DNA from: Candidatus Electryonea clarkiae
GTDB taxonomy: Bacteria > Electryoneota > Electryoneia > Electryoneales > Electryoneaceae
NCBI GenBank assembly: GCA_030765455.1
Contig: JAVCCM010000135.1
Span: forward strand, 1-55,339
Direction: 5' to 3'
Length of the DNA: 55,339 nt
Positions 16,475 to 26,700 of this stretch are shown in pieces (the first letter of the stretch is position 1; each line of letters opens with the position of its first letter). The notes beneath the pieces are model-generated. The model was not told the DNA's origin. It did not search any database and saw nothing but the letters and a program-made list of their open reading frames with translations. Position numbers and translations under genes: made by a program.

Positions 16475-17890
16475 TTAAAACCTGAATCTCCAGCTGATAA
16501 TTTGAGTCGGTTCCGGGCTGACCGGTTCAGCAACATAAGCATAATCCAGTCTTGTCGCTCCAAGTCCACGCAAATTAAAATTGAGACCTACTCCGAAAGT
16601 AGGACGATCCCGGTCCCAGCCGGTGCGTAATGCCAGTCCGTATATTTTCCCGCCGGAAGATTCCCCGGCATCTCTAAAATTGTAATCTTTGGTATTTCCC
16701 CAACCTAACAAATGGTATTCAAACCCACCCTTCGGGCGTACCAGTTCATCGAGATCTGTTTCCAGGTCAAAAAATGCTTCCAGGTCACGAATCGGGCTGT
16801 AAGAAAAACCGGCTCGGTAACGCCTTGGGAAATAATCGGTTTTGGTGGTACCGAGGCTCCAGTAGCCGGTAGTGTTCCATGAATTCTTCGCTGCCAGATC
16901 ATACGCCGCCATTCCGAAAGATAATGTTTCCAACCTGTAAGGCATTAAATCTCCACGGAAAGGTCTTACCTGGAGCCCGACATCAGCTCCGAATGTAGTT
17001 GAAGTCAGCGCCTTTGTTTCTTCCTCGAGAAGATCGGGTACTAACGCATATAATACCCCGGCAGTAATACCTAATGATATCTTGTGGTGGATCTTTATTC
17101 CAAATGACAGGGCAAAACGGTTTTCATAGTATCCCAGTGTACCATAGCGCCGTCCGTTAAAATCATAACCACCAATTTCATCGGTTCCGGCATGAGTCCA
17201 GGTCACTGCTGCTGCTGCCGGTTTTTCACGGGAAGTGCGATAATTAGTCTTCAGGAAAACAAGCACTTCTTCATCAGTCTTTAATGATAACCTGCGAATT
17301 CCGGGGACTGTTTCAATAAATAATATTTTCAGCGAAGGAACCTTGACCGATGTTCCTTCCATTACTATTTGCGGATCAAATGATTCATCCATAACATCTA
17401 TATTATCATTGGCATATCCTGAGATAGCTTCAGCGAGTGGTTGAATGAAATCGTCAACTTTGACCTGGCGCCCTCTTCTGCCCGGCATAGACCCCGGAAC
17501 AGCCAATTCGGCAAGATCGTTTGAATCTTTTGGTTCATACAAAACAAGCGGTCTGAGTGGATCACGCCAGAATGAAACACTTTTCACCTGGTACAGAATT
17601 CCGAGATGTGCTAATTTTCTGTCAAGCGAAAGAACATGATACCCGGCGTTAATTTCATTACCGGGGGCAAAGGGAAGTCCTGCCGGGTTATAATGGCTTT
17701 GTTCAACTCCCATACTACGAGCCACACCAGCTTCGCCGCTTCCGAGTGCCGCTGCACCCGAACCCATTCTTAAAAAAGCTCCGGCGTAGCCTGAGTAACC
17801 CTCAGCAAACACAGGCTCACCCTGGATTCCCAGCCCGATTATTATTACGAATATCCCCCCGGTAAGAAGGGAATTTATTACCTTCAGCAT
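16475..17890 (-). CDS. PorV-like outer membrane protein
   Basis: A protein of 471 residues when started at the ATG at 17890, which has AGGAGG just upstream and gives a signal peptide (MLKVINSLLTGGIFVIIIGL). The mature N-terminus reads GAFLRMGSGAAALGSGEAGVA followed by SHYNPAGLPF, the same opening as PorV/PorQ/UPF0164 barrels. Repeated amphipathic strands follow, and the final strand ends in WRFRF, a terminal aromatic typical of outer membrane barrels. It is longer than common PorV proteins because of a non-barrel insertion around residues 100-190. The frame is open further upstream but overlaps the previous gene. Its start is 10 nt past the BNR-repeat gene, so co-translation is likely. Confidence 0.84.
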   Translation of the reverse strand: MLKVINSLLTGGIFVIIIGLGIQGEPVFAEGYSGYAGAFLRMGSGAAALGSGEAGVARSMGVEQSHYNPAGLPFAPGNEINAGYHVLSLDRKLAHLGILYQVKSVSFWRDPLRPLVLYEPKDSNDLAELAVPGSMPGRRGRQVKVDDFIQPLAEAISGYANDNIDVMDESFDPQIVMEGTSVKVPSLKILFIETVPGIRRLSLKTDEEVLVFLKTNYRTSREKPAAAAVTWTHAGTDEIGGYDFNGRRYGTLGYYENRFALSFGIKIHHKISLGITAGVLYALVPDLLEEETKALTSTTFGADVGLQVRPFRGDLMPYRLETLSFGMAAYDLAAKNSWNTTGYWSLGTTKTDYFPRRYRAGFSYSPIRDLEAFFDLETDLDELVRPKGGFEYHLLGWGNTKDYNFRDAGESSGGKIYGLALRTGWDRDRPTFGVGLNFNLRGLGATRLDYAYVAEPVSPEPTQIISWRFRF

Positions 17891-17900
17891 ATTCCCTCCT

Positions 17901-19505
17901 TCAATCCAGTACCAAAACTTTACCCCAGCGTTCCTCACCGCCACCATCTATACGGTAGAAATAAACGCCGTTGGCTACTTTTCTTCCGCCCGGCGCCAAA
18001 CCATCCCAGACTTCATTTCTGTTTCCAGCGGGACGCCAGACCTGATCTATTGGTCTAATCAATAATTCCATCGCAAAATCATAAATTTCTAATGTTACAG
18101 TACCCGGATTTCTCATGTGATATTGAAAGCGCACAACAGCAAAACGTTCCGGCGAAAATGGATTGGGATAGGCATAGGTGGAAGGCGTTCCACCTGCTCC
18201 CGGTATTGAAAAAGTTCGCATCAATCTCCAGTTGAGTCCACCATCCTGACTTACACCGAGACCCTCGGGACTGCCAACCCACAATTTATTAAAACCGATA
18301 GCAACACTGTACACATCCGGCTCATAAGTTCCCCGCAAAGAATCAATATCATAAATTGCAGGGAAAGGTGCCGGTAAACCTTCAGGACCCCAATTCTCGC
18401 CGTAGTCAAAACTACGGAAAAGCCCATTATCAGAAGCGACATATACTACCGTATCGTCAAAGGTGAAATTATGAACTCGCATAGGCTCTTCCGGACTGCC
18501 AAGCACTCTTTGCCATGTATTTCCTAAATCTTCACTCTTTGATACACCGTAGAATTCTCCTGCTCCTTCAGCTGCCCATGAGGCTGCCCAGATAATACTT
18601 TTCCCGGTAGATGTTATCTGAGCCCCAAGCGCCGGGACAAAATTACCTGTCAGGGTAGCTTCATTATTGGGTGAGAATCCAAATCTCGCCCAGGTACTTC
18701 CACGATCTTTTGAAAGATTTATACCACCGGCAGTTCCAACCCATAGGAGAGTATCCATAGTGGTGATGCTGAAAGCACGATGATTGAGATGATCAACGGC
18801 GTGAAACTCGTTCGTATCCGGCGGCTGGTTGATCCACTCAAGACTATCTCCCCCCGCAATAAGTCCATCTTGCGTCATATCAAGATATCGCAGGCCGCCC
18901 GCCCAGCTCGCTATCCAGACACGATCTTCCAGTATAGCAATATCATAGGTGACATTCTGAATGCTTACAGTGGTAGGCGACATATCCTGTGCATCCCGTG
19001 GATCTACTGGCTGAGGCATCCAGGTCCAGGAGGTTCCGTCATCCAGGCTGTATCCGACGCCTCCTCCGGCGGCATAATCGGTGCCTTGTGCTGTGGTATC
19101 TATTGCAGTAGCAGCCCATACTACCATGCCGCCAAAAGTGGGGTTGCCTATAGCCAGCCCACTGACTCCACCATTCCCGAATCCATCCTCAACTGTAATA
19201 GAAAACCAGTCGCCTGCTGCGGGATTGCCCTGCATATCAAAGGGTTCGAACCGACCCAACCCTTCTCCGGTTGCCGCCCATACAAACAGGTCAAATAGTT
19301 CGAGATCTATCACACTGTTTGATGGAATACTATTGTCCTGGGTCGATTGTGACATCCGTGGAACCGGTATTAGTTTCGACTCAAGTGAAAACGGAAGATT
19401 GGGAGCTGCATGTGATAAAATTGGAATATTGAAAATAATTATCGTCGTCAAAATCGCAGGACTCAATGATAATAGAGTATTTTTTCGTTCAAAGAACTTT
19501 TTCAT
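17901..19505 (-). CDS. Secreted BNR/Asp-box repeat protein with FlgD-like/T9SS C-terminal domain
   Basis: A 534-residue protein with an N-terminal signal sequence ending near ILSHA. The body carries Asp-box (BNR) repeats, for example SKDRGSTW, SFDYGENW and SQDGGLNW, each preceded by a LWVG or VYVAS strand, pointing to a beta-propeller of the sialidase/YCF48/VPS10 type. Catalytic sialidase residues are not evident, so binding or scaffolding is more likely. The end (YAYPNPFSPE, VTLEIYDF, NGVYFYRIDGGG) is a FlgD-Ig-like domain related to T9SS sorting domains. The start overlaps the stop codon of the upstream lipoprotein gene by 4 nt (ATGA), and the PorV-like gene follows after 10 nt. A cell-surface location is inferred. 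Confidence 0.85.
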   Translation of the reverse strand: MKKFFERKNTLLSLSPAILTTIIIFNIPILSHAAPNLPFSLESKLIPVPRMSQSTQDNSIPSNSVIDLELFDLFVWAATGEGLGRFEPFDMQGNPAAGDWFSITVEDGFGNGGVSGLAIGNPTFGGMVVWAATAIDTTAQGTDYAAGGGVGYSLDDGTSWTWMPQPVDPRDAQDMSPTTVSIQNVTYDIAILEDRVWIASWAGGLRYLDMTQDGLIAGGDSLEWINQPPDTNEFHAVDHLNHRAFSITTMDTLLWVGTAGGINLSKDRGSTWARFGFSPNNEATLTGNFVPALGAQITSTGKSIIWAASWAAEGAGEFYGVSKSEDLGNTWQRVLGSPEEPMRVHNFTFDDTVVYVASDNGLFRSFDYGENWGPEGLPAPFPAIYDIDSLRGTYEPDVYSVAIGFNKLWVGSPEGLGVSQDGGLNWRLMRTFSIPGAGGTPSTYAYPNPFSPERFAVVRFQYHMRNPGTVTLEIYDFAMELLIRPIDQVWRPAGNRNEVWDGLAPGGRKVANGVYFYRIDGGGEERWGKVLVLD

Positions 19506-20830
19506 TGCTCATTGCTCTCTTGTTCCATAATCATTATGTGCTCGATTGGTTCACTGGTATTCCCTGCACGGTCACGCCCGAAATATTTAAACAGATACTC
19601 ACCAAAATTGGTGTTATCCGATCTTGTTGTTATTCCTGCTGACCATGTTCCATCACCAGCCAGGGAATCAGGAGCAATGCCTGTATCATTAAAAATATAG
19701 TTTGTCTCATCACTATACCACACCATTGTGGGATCTCTTATTTCATAATAAACTATTTCGATATCACCCTGTCCCTGGAGATCATCAACGTCAACAAACA
19801 TCTTATAATTATTGACTGATTCCGGTTCGAGAGGTACTTCAACGGTATCGGGAGCGCTCAAGTTCATCAATTCGGGAGCGGTATTCTCCATCCAGACATT
19901 GTATGACACCGAATCTGCAGAAATTCCGAACCTGTCCCATGCGTGCATTTCAAATTGATACGATCCTGTTGGATGAGAAGCAGCAAAAGATGCATCAACT
20001 TCCAATTGCCAGAATCCATTCCCAATATCGCTAAATTGTACTTGCTTAACAATTATGTTCTCAAGGATCAGATACAATTCTACTTTCTGTATTATATCGC
20101 CGCCAGAAAAATCAGGATCGCGTACCTCAGCTTTCCAGATTTGAGGCTCGAGTCCTGAATTAAGACTATCAGGGAAATCTGTTGTATCACTATAAAGATC
20201 AGATTCCAGGGAATAAATAACCGGCGGTGAGTTCATCGTAACAAAAATAGTATCAGTTTGCGTGAGAGGAAGAATGTCTTCATTTGTTGAATCTATTTCA
20301 ACATTATAGGTAACGACAAACGTATCGGAGCCTGACGCAAAAAAAGAATTAAGTTGACTGGTATAAATAAAATCTCCCGGGATCAAATCGCCGGAAGTGG
20401 CTCCTATAAATTCTCTATTTAAACTATCATCGGACAAATCATACGAGCTTCCATCATCATAAAGATCGAAAGCAGCAACAATGTCACTGGGTTCATGTCC
20501 AGGCAGATATAATTTCGCGCTGACTACCGGACGCTGCTGAATACCCTGCAAGATATCCTCTTGTATGCCGTCGGGAATTACCAGTGACAAGGATAACAAC
20601 CTGAATGAGGCATTTTCAAAAACCCAGAATTCGGGCGTTAATGCTGATTCGATCTCGATGTCCTGTGGAGATGGGTTTGTTGGTTCCGGATCGTTACCCA
20701 ATTTCTCGCAACTATTAATAATCATCAAGATCATAAATACACAGAGTAATACAATGACGTTCTTCGATAATAGAACGAATCTCTCTGACAAATTTTTCTG
20801 TTTCTTAGAATCCAAGTTTATCGAACACAT
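19502..20830 (-). CDS. Large putative lipoprotein with Ig-like/choice-of-anchor-type modules
   Basis: A 442-residue protein. A hydrophobic stretch (VIVLLCVFMILMI) ends in INSC, a lipoprotein processing site, followed by an Asn/Pro/Glu-rich linker, so it is probably lipid-anchored. The mature part contains repeated beta-sandwich-like segments with phrases such as DLYDDGSSYDLSD, PGDFIYTSQ and AGDGTWSAGI, seen in uncharacterised envelope proteins of FCB phyla. No enzyme motif is visible. It is the first gene of a tight minus-strand operon and overlaps the BNR-repeat gene by 4 nt. The ATG at 20830 has only a weak ribosome site, so the exact start is uncertain. Confidence 0.8.
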   Translation of the reverse strand: MCSINLDSKKQKNLSERFVLLSKNVIVLLCVFMILMIINSCEKLGNDPEPTNPSPQDIEIESALTPEFWVFENASFRLLSLSLVIPDGIQEDILQGIQQRPVVSAKLYLPGHEPSDIVAAFDLYDDGSSYDLSDDSLNREFIGATSGDLIPGDFIYTSQLNSFFASGSDTFVVTYNVEIDSTNEDILPLTQTDTIFVTMNSPPVIYSLESDLYSDTTDFPDSLNSGLEPQIWKAEVRDPDFSGGDIIQKVELYLILENIIVKQVQFSDIGNGFWQLEVDASFAASHPTGSYQFEMHAWDRFGISADSVSYNVWMENTAPELMNLSAPDTVEVPLEPESVNNYKMFVDVDDLQGQGDIEIVYYEIRDPTMVWYSDETNYIFNDTGIAPDSLAGDGTWSAGITTRSDNTNFGEYLFKYFGRDRAGNTSEPIEHIMIMEQESNEQ

Positions 20831-21387
20831 AAATCTGCGTTTCTCAGTTTATAACATTATTCAGCCCGAGGGGTGATGTAAGGGTCAAGCCTGTTAGCAC
20901 AAAACTGTAGGAGCAAAGGGTGGGAATTCACCTCGTTATTGATGGTTCAGTTTTAATCATGCAAAAATCTCTCGTTTACATAACTCACTGTAAAACTTAT
21001 ATAATAATTAATATAGCCTATCTCAGACAAATGGGTCAAGCATAACGCTTGAAGCAACGAGCCGTTTCTGCCGAAATATTCTGTTTTCGGACTTATTAAT
21101 CTCATCCGGATGGATTGAAAGAGAGCACTTTAACCTCCGGCCTGATTGTGAAACCAGGTAACCTTATTACTATTGTACTCTTTTCCAGGTTCCAATTAGG
21201 AGATACGGTTCTTGCTGCCTTCAAGGATTCTATTTCCTTTCATCTATTAGCTCGCCCCTAAACCAACATCATGAAGGGTAATTCTAAAGACGTTTTTGAC
21301 GATGAATTAATCGCCCTCCCCAATAGTGCAGCCTTGCGCTGGTACACGAATACCTTGATATTTACAAAAGCTTGTAAGGAGAAAGAG
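20831..21387. other. Divergent intergenic region upstream of the aldolase
   Basis: 557 nt between the lipoprotein operon and the aldolase. An open frame starting at 21271 is continuous with the aldolase but has no ribosome site. A small hairpin (CAAGC, GCTTG) lies near 21036-21050. No RNA gene or known riboswitch motif could be recognised. Confidence 0.45.
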
Positions 21388-22077
21388 ATGTTGAGTAGCA
21401 ATAAAGCTGTCGTGTCGATGATAAAAGCTGGCAAACGCCTTGATACCAAGAACCTGACAGTTGGAACCGAAGGCAACCTTTCCGTCAGGATAAATCAAAC
21501 CGAAATAATGATAACCGCAAGTAATTGTTGTAATGGAGAGCTGACCGCCGGTGATTTTGTCACGCTGAACCTTGATGGAGAGGTAATCAACGGCACCAGC
21601 AAACCTAGCAGTGAAAAAGAGGCTCATTTGGTGGTTTACCGTTCCCGAAGTGATGTTAATGCAGTAATTCACGCCCACCCCCCAAATGCTATTGCCCTGA
21701 CAATCGCAGGAAAATCACTTGAAGCTGTGCCATTACCGGAGGCGGCTTACTCATTCGGCAGCATACCGACCTGTAAATTCGCTGTTCCCGGAACAGACGA
21801 AGGGGGTCGAGTCGTGAACAAGTGGATAAAAGAACGGGATGCGCTGCTGCTGGATCATCATGGCGCTATTACTGTAGGCGAAAACTTACAGCAGGCGATG
21901 GCGCGAATGGAAATGCTTGAATCTGTGGCTAAGATCGTCTGGTTATATTCTCAGCTCGGCGAGGATATCAAGCTTGGTAACGAAAACATAAAAAGAATTG
22001 CAAAGGCTGCTTTAAAGGCTGGAACCACTAAACCTGAAGCTATTCTTGCCTGGGAGAAATTTTTAACAGAGAATTAA
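21388..22077 (+). CDS. Class II aldolase/adducin-family protein (fuculose-phosphate aldolase-like)
   Basis: A 229-residue zinc aldolase of the FucA/AraD/MtnB superfamily. It shows the N-terminal LTVGTEGNLSVR substrate loop, SSEKEAHL with the catalytic Glu, the two His zinc ligands in HAHPPNA, and DHHGAIT with the further His. Likely reactions are retro-aldol cleavage of sugar phosphates such as L-fuculose 1-phosphate, or a 4-epimerase reaction; sequence alone does not separate these. The ATG at 21388 is chosen because AAGGAG precedes it by about 7 nt and the family start fits. The frame extends upstream to 21271 without support. Its 3' end overlaps the convergent glycosyltransferase gene by 38 nt. 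Confidence 0.88.
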   Translation: MLSSNKAVVSMIKAGKRLDTKNLTVGTEGNLSVRINQTEIMITASNCCNGELTAGDFVTLNLDGEVINGTSKPSSEKEAHLVVYRSRSDVNAVIHAHPPNAIALTIAGKSLEAVPLPEAAYSFGSIPTCKFAVPGTDEGGRVVNKWIKERDALLLDHHGAITVGENLQQAMARMEMLESVAKIVWLYSQLGEDIKLGNENIKRIAKAALKAGTTKPEAILAWEKFLTEN

Positions 22078-23152
22078 AAATATCGATGTATTGTATTGAA
22101 AGAAATTCCGAAGAATAATCCCTGATTGCATCATCATACGCCTTATCGACCAATTCCTGATCAGAGCCTTGTTCATTTAGTATTTTATCAATTGATTCTG
22201 CAAGACAGCTGTAATCCTTAACCGGGCACACAACTCCGTGATCAGTTACCAGTTCTTTCAAACCGCCTGCATCAGTGCTGACCACCGGAACCTTGTATAA
22301 AAAAGCATCAAGAACACTGCTGCCTAATCCCTCTTCCTGTGAACTCATCACAAAACAATCAAAGATTTGAAAGAAGTCTTCAACGTTGTCATAGTAGCCC
22401 ATAGTCTTGTAATAATCATCCAAACCCTTTTGCGTAATTGAGGATTCTATCTCTTTCAAAAGGGGACCCGCTCCAAAATGCAGGAAGATGAAATCACCTC
22501 TCAGTTTTGAAAGCGCCTCAATTGCATTGACCATTGTCAGTGGATCTTTATGCGGAACCAAAGCAGCAATGGTTCCAATAACTTTTCTTCCTGTTAATTC
22601 ATACTGATCGCTGAATTCTTCAATCCTCTTCCTGTTCAATTCCTGGGATTGGGCAATTGATGGTATAACTTCCACATCCTCGACATCGAAATCACGTAAT
22701 ACTTCACGGATGGCTTCGGAGATCGCAATGATTTTATCCGTTTTACTGTATTTATACCTTGCAAAAATACTTTCCGGTTTAAAATCTACACGCCTGGTAT
22801 AAACAATAGGACATTTATGAAATGGCTTGGTTAAAACTGCAAAGGATTGTGCCCTGGCGGTCTGGCAGTGGAGGATATCATAGGACTTCCCATGTTTGAT
22901 AAGAAAGGATAGCGCACCAAATATCCCCTTTACCTCGTGCAATATTATATCTAACGGTGTCAATTTTTGCACGAGTGGACTATTACTCCTGCACAACGCT
23001 TCAATATTAATGCTTGCAGAGAGAAATCCCTGTATCTGGCGCAGTGTCTGTCTTTCTCCACCTCTCCAGGTAGTCTCTGTGTTGATTTCCAGTACCTTCA
23101 AATCCTTACCCGGCATATATATTGCTTTAATGGAAGAATAATTATTTATCAA
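22040..23152 (-). CDS. GT4-family glycosyltransferase
   Basis: A 370-residue GT-B-fold glycosyltransferase. The N-terminal domain starts KVLEINTETTWRGGERQT with the acceptor-side Gly-rich loop, then YDILHCQTARAQ. The C-terminal nucleotide-sugar domain has VIGTIAALVPHKDP, FLHFGAGPL and the EX7E-type motif in SQEEGLGSSVLDAF, typical of GT4. The donor sugar and acceptor are unknown. Envelope glycan synthesis is the usual role. The start is ambiguous: TTG at 23152 or ATG at 23116, neither with a good ribosome site. The last 38 nt overlap the end of the convergent aldolase gene. Confidence 0.88.
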   Translation of the reverse strand: MINNYSSIKAIYMPGKDLKVLEINTETTWRGGERQTLRQIQGFLSASINIEALCRSNSPLVQKLTPLDIILHEVKGIFGALSFLIKHGKSYDILHCQTARAQSFAVLTKPFHKCPIVYTRRVDFKPESIFARYKYSKTDKIIAISEAIREVLRDFDVEDVEVIPSIAQSQELNRKRIEEFSDQYELTGRKVIGTIAALVPHKDPLTMVNAIEALSKLRGDFIFLHFGAGPLLKEIESSITQKGLDDYYKTMGYYDNVEDFFQIFDCFVMSSQEEGLGSSVLDAFLYKVPVVSTDAGGLKELVTDHGVVCPVKDYSCLAESIDKILNEQGSDQELVDKAYDDAIRDYSSEFLSIQYIDIFNSLLKISPRQE

Positions 23153-23706
23153 GTTTTGTGAAGATACAACATTTCTTGAACTTATACATTATTCATTTAC
23201 AGTTTGTCTGCCGGATTTGCATGGTTGACAAATTTTGCACATTCTAAACCATGTCGAGATGTGTCTTCCATAATGATAATATTTCAAATATTGCGGAGCA
23301 TTAATCATCACTTTTTCTGTAATCAGTGGAAAAGGAGTATAGTGGTTCCATAACTTTAAGGTTGCGCCAATTTTTGTATTTGACATGCTTATTGTGTTAC
23401 CAATCGCCTTCGTGTGGCAATAGCAAACGTAGTTTATCATCATCAGCCGAGGGAGAATAACTTCACAGAATACACTGCTTCAACACTTGTTGGTTCGTTA
23501 ATCAGCGCTTAGGTCAAGCTTAATTAACAAACGATTGAGATACTATCTGATTGCTGTCATTTAATCTAAGAAACTATTCTTTTTTTACATATATATTAGT
23601 TCTTGAAAATATTTGGATTACTCAAAAGAACGGGACGGCTTGCGCTTTTGCACCTTATCCCGGATTCTTTTCGTAAAATACTATGTAGTACCATTAAGCC
23701 GGAGCC
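23153..23706. other. Intergenic region between glycosyltransferase and second C25 peptidase
   Basis: 554 nt between divergent genes. An 84-codon minus-strand open frame (23189-23443) contains a Cys pair (CKICQPCKSGRQ) and tyrosine-rich segments. It may be a decayed gene fragment, but no family is recognisable and coding is doubtful. The plus-strand promoter of the peptidase gene should lie in the AT-rich part from 23550 to 23640. Confidence 0.35.
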
Positions 23707-26700
23707 ATGATGAAAAACAGTCTAATCGTAGTCTTAATAATAATGTTTGGTGTATCAATTGTTTCTGCAGCCTATGATGATAATACACCGACACAAATTC
23801 CGGAAGTATTCGAGTGGCATAGGTCAGGTCTAAGTGCCACCGTGACTTTTGAAGCACCTGCTCTCCTCTGGGACAGCCAAAAAGATGGAACGGAGATACC
23901 ACTGCTCGCCGGTTCCGGTGAGGCATTTGTCGCAGGCGGACCTCGACTTCCATTGTACTCGAAACTGGTTGTAGCACCTGCCGGGATGGATGTCCGGATT
24001 GTCGATGTAAGAGTTAAATGGGAAGATGCAGGCGTTCATGCTATTACCCATGACCCCGGTTCAAAGCCTGAACTGCCTGAAGAACATGAAAAATGGGAAC
24101 CCGCGGCATTCGATATGAAAGTCTATACTGATGTTGCAAATCGCTCATCTGTGACCGCTGCTGTAGGCGAAACAGGTCGCTGGCGTGATATTCGTGTTGC
24201 ACAATTGACGGTTAATCCCTTGAGGTACAATGCATCCACCGGACAATCTGATTTAGCGAATGAAGTTGAAATAAACCTGGAGTATATACCTTCTGCTGAA
24301 CCCGATGGTTACGATCCTCCCGGTGTCAGCGAAGCTATGTATGCCTTATACGATGCTTATGTACTTGGAGCACTGGACGAACTTGATGAAGACGAAGTAA
24401 TGCGGGGAACATACCTGATTATCTGTCGACCCACGCTTGTAGATTTAATTGCTCCCCTTGTTGAATGGCGAATCAAATGCGGTTTTAATGTTATAGTGGC
24501 AACAACCAATCAAACAGGAACTTCGGCTCTTTCGATACATAATTTTATTGATGACATCTATGAAGACGGCGAAATTCCATTGGAATACGTAGTTCTTTTC
24601 GGAGATACTGACGATACGTTTGCTATACCAACATATCATATTCCCGGTAGTCCGGCACATAACGCATTCATCCCAACCGATCATAAGTACACTATTAATG
24701 TGCAACTTAACCAGGGTGTGGTTGCAAACGTATTACCAAGGTATCTTATCGGCAGACTTTCAGTGGATACAAATACCCAGGCGACTATTGTTGTCAACAA
24801 GATATTGCAGTATGAGGTAACTCCCGATGATGGTGATCTGGACCGTTTCGAAGAAGCTTTGATGATATGGACTGCCGTTCCCGGTATGAGTGTTCAACAG
24901 ACCAAACGTTGGGTACGACGGAAGATGCTGGATAATGGATTTGATCAGATAGATGAACAATACTACCCAGTAGGAAATGGGACTGCTGCAGGGATCAGCA
25001 ATTCTGTAAATGGCGGTCTATCCTGGGTGAACTATCGGGGCTATGGACATTATTATGGATGGTGGCTTCAGATGGGTGATTTCACCAGCGATAGAGTTTC
25101 GGCTCTTACCAATAACGCCCAACTTCCGGTTGTTACCAGCATGGTCTGTGGAACGGGAAATTTCGATCATGGCAATTACGATCCTTGTTTCGGAGAGACC
25201 TGGTTACGTACCGGCACACCCAATAGCCTCAAAGGTGCAGTTGCTTTTGTCGGTCCCGGTGAACTGAATACACACACTCGATGGAACAATATCATGGATG
25301 GCGGTTGGTATCGTGGATTATTCGATTTTGATCTGCGGACTATGGGACAATGCCTGATCGCAGCAAAGATCGAAGTATCAAACGCTTACCCTGATCATTG
25401 GAATGAGAATCCCGGTGGTAATGGCCATGCTGTTAGTGTCTGGTTTTACTGGCACAATTATAATATCCTGGGAGATCCCGCACTTCAACTGCGGCGTGAA
25501 ATCCCCGAAGCGATCTTCGCCGATCATATAGAAGATATTCCTGAAAATGCTACTCATATACGTGTGGAAGCATGGATAGATGATGACAATGAAACTCTGC
25601 TTGAGGGCGGAAGGGTGATCATCACAAATGCTGATAATACTATAATTGGGTCAGGTTTTACCGATGAGGATGGCTTCGCTTATGTCTATTTCGATGAACC
25701 ACCAACCGGTGAAGGGCTGGAGATCACAATTACCCGCCCTGATATGATGCCCTACCTGGGCGAATTGAATTCAATCGATGATTCCGGATTACAGATAACC
25801 GAAATAAATATGCTTGAAGATCCAGATGACGAGGAGAATAACGATAACAACGAAGTGAATCCCGGCGAGCTGATTATTCCAGCAGTTGTTTTTGAAGTAG
25901 TTGAGCCTGATGGAATTGAAAACCTCTCTGTTACCGTCTCTTTAGCCTCTGACGGTGGAGAGGTTACCGAGGAAACTGAAGACATTGGTAATGTAGGTTT
26001 TGGAGCGGATATAACTCTTACAGAACCAAGGATCAGGATTGATGAATACTGGCAGAATGAAGAGCCTGTTGAAATAGTATTCACATTTGAAGGAGACAAT
26101 GATTTCGAGCAATCACATCTCGTGATTTTTGATGAAGTAGTTGCCCCGGTAATAAATTTCAGTGATGTCAATTATGGTGAAGAAATTACGCCCGGGGATG
26201 ACATGACATTGTCGATAATTCTTTCAAACATCCATCCCGACCTTGATGCAGGCAGTATAAATGGAGTTCTCTCAACTACAAGCGAAGATGTAACTGTTAC
26301 TGATTCTGAAGGTGAATGGAATGATCTCCCGGCTGATGATGAAACCGAGAGCAATGATGATTTCGAGATTACTCTAAATGATTCTACTTATCCCGGTCGA
26401 GAATTATACTTTTCGCTGGATGTTACTACGGAAGAAGGCTACAAAACAGCAATTCCTTTCTCTTTAATGGTAGATGGCTGGGATGATGAAAACAGCCCAA
26501 CCGGTCCTATCGGTCCGGGTTACTGGTTTTTTGAAAATAACGACGAAGGATATGGAAACGATGTCGAGTTTGAATATACCTCTCTCGATGATTTAGGTGA
26601 TGAATTCGGAATTAATGATACCGGTAACAATATGGATGATATCGAAACAATCGATCTTCCATTTGATTTCCCTTATTGGGACGATACCTATGATGAAATA

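Noticed and set aside
20880..21060. Riboswitch upstream of the aldolase gene
   Set aside because: Only a short hairpin is visible and no conserved aptamer core could be matched by eye.
23189..23443. 84-codon frame with a CxxC motif, possibly a transposase remnant
   Set aside because: Segments slightly resemble the end of Y2 transposases, but no catalytic residues or terminal repeats are visible. Kept only as a note in the intergenic entry.
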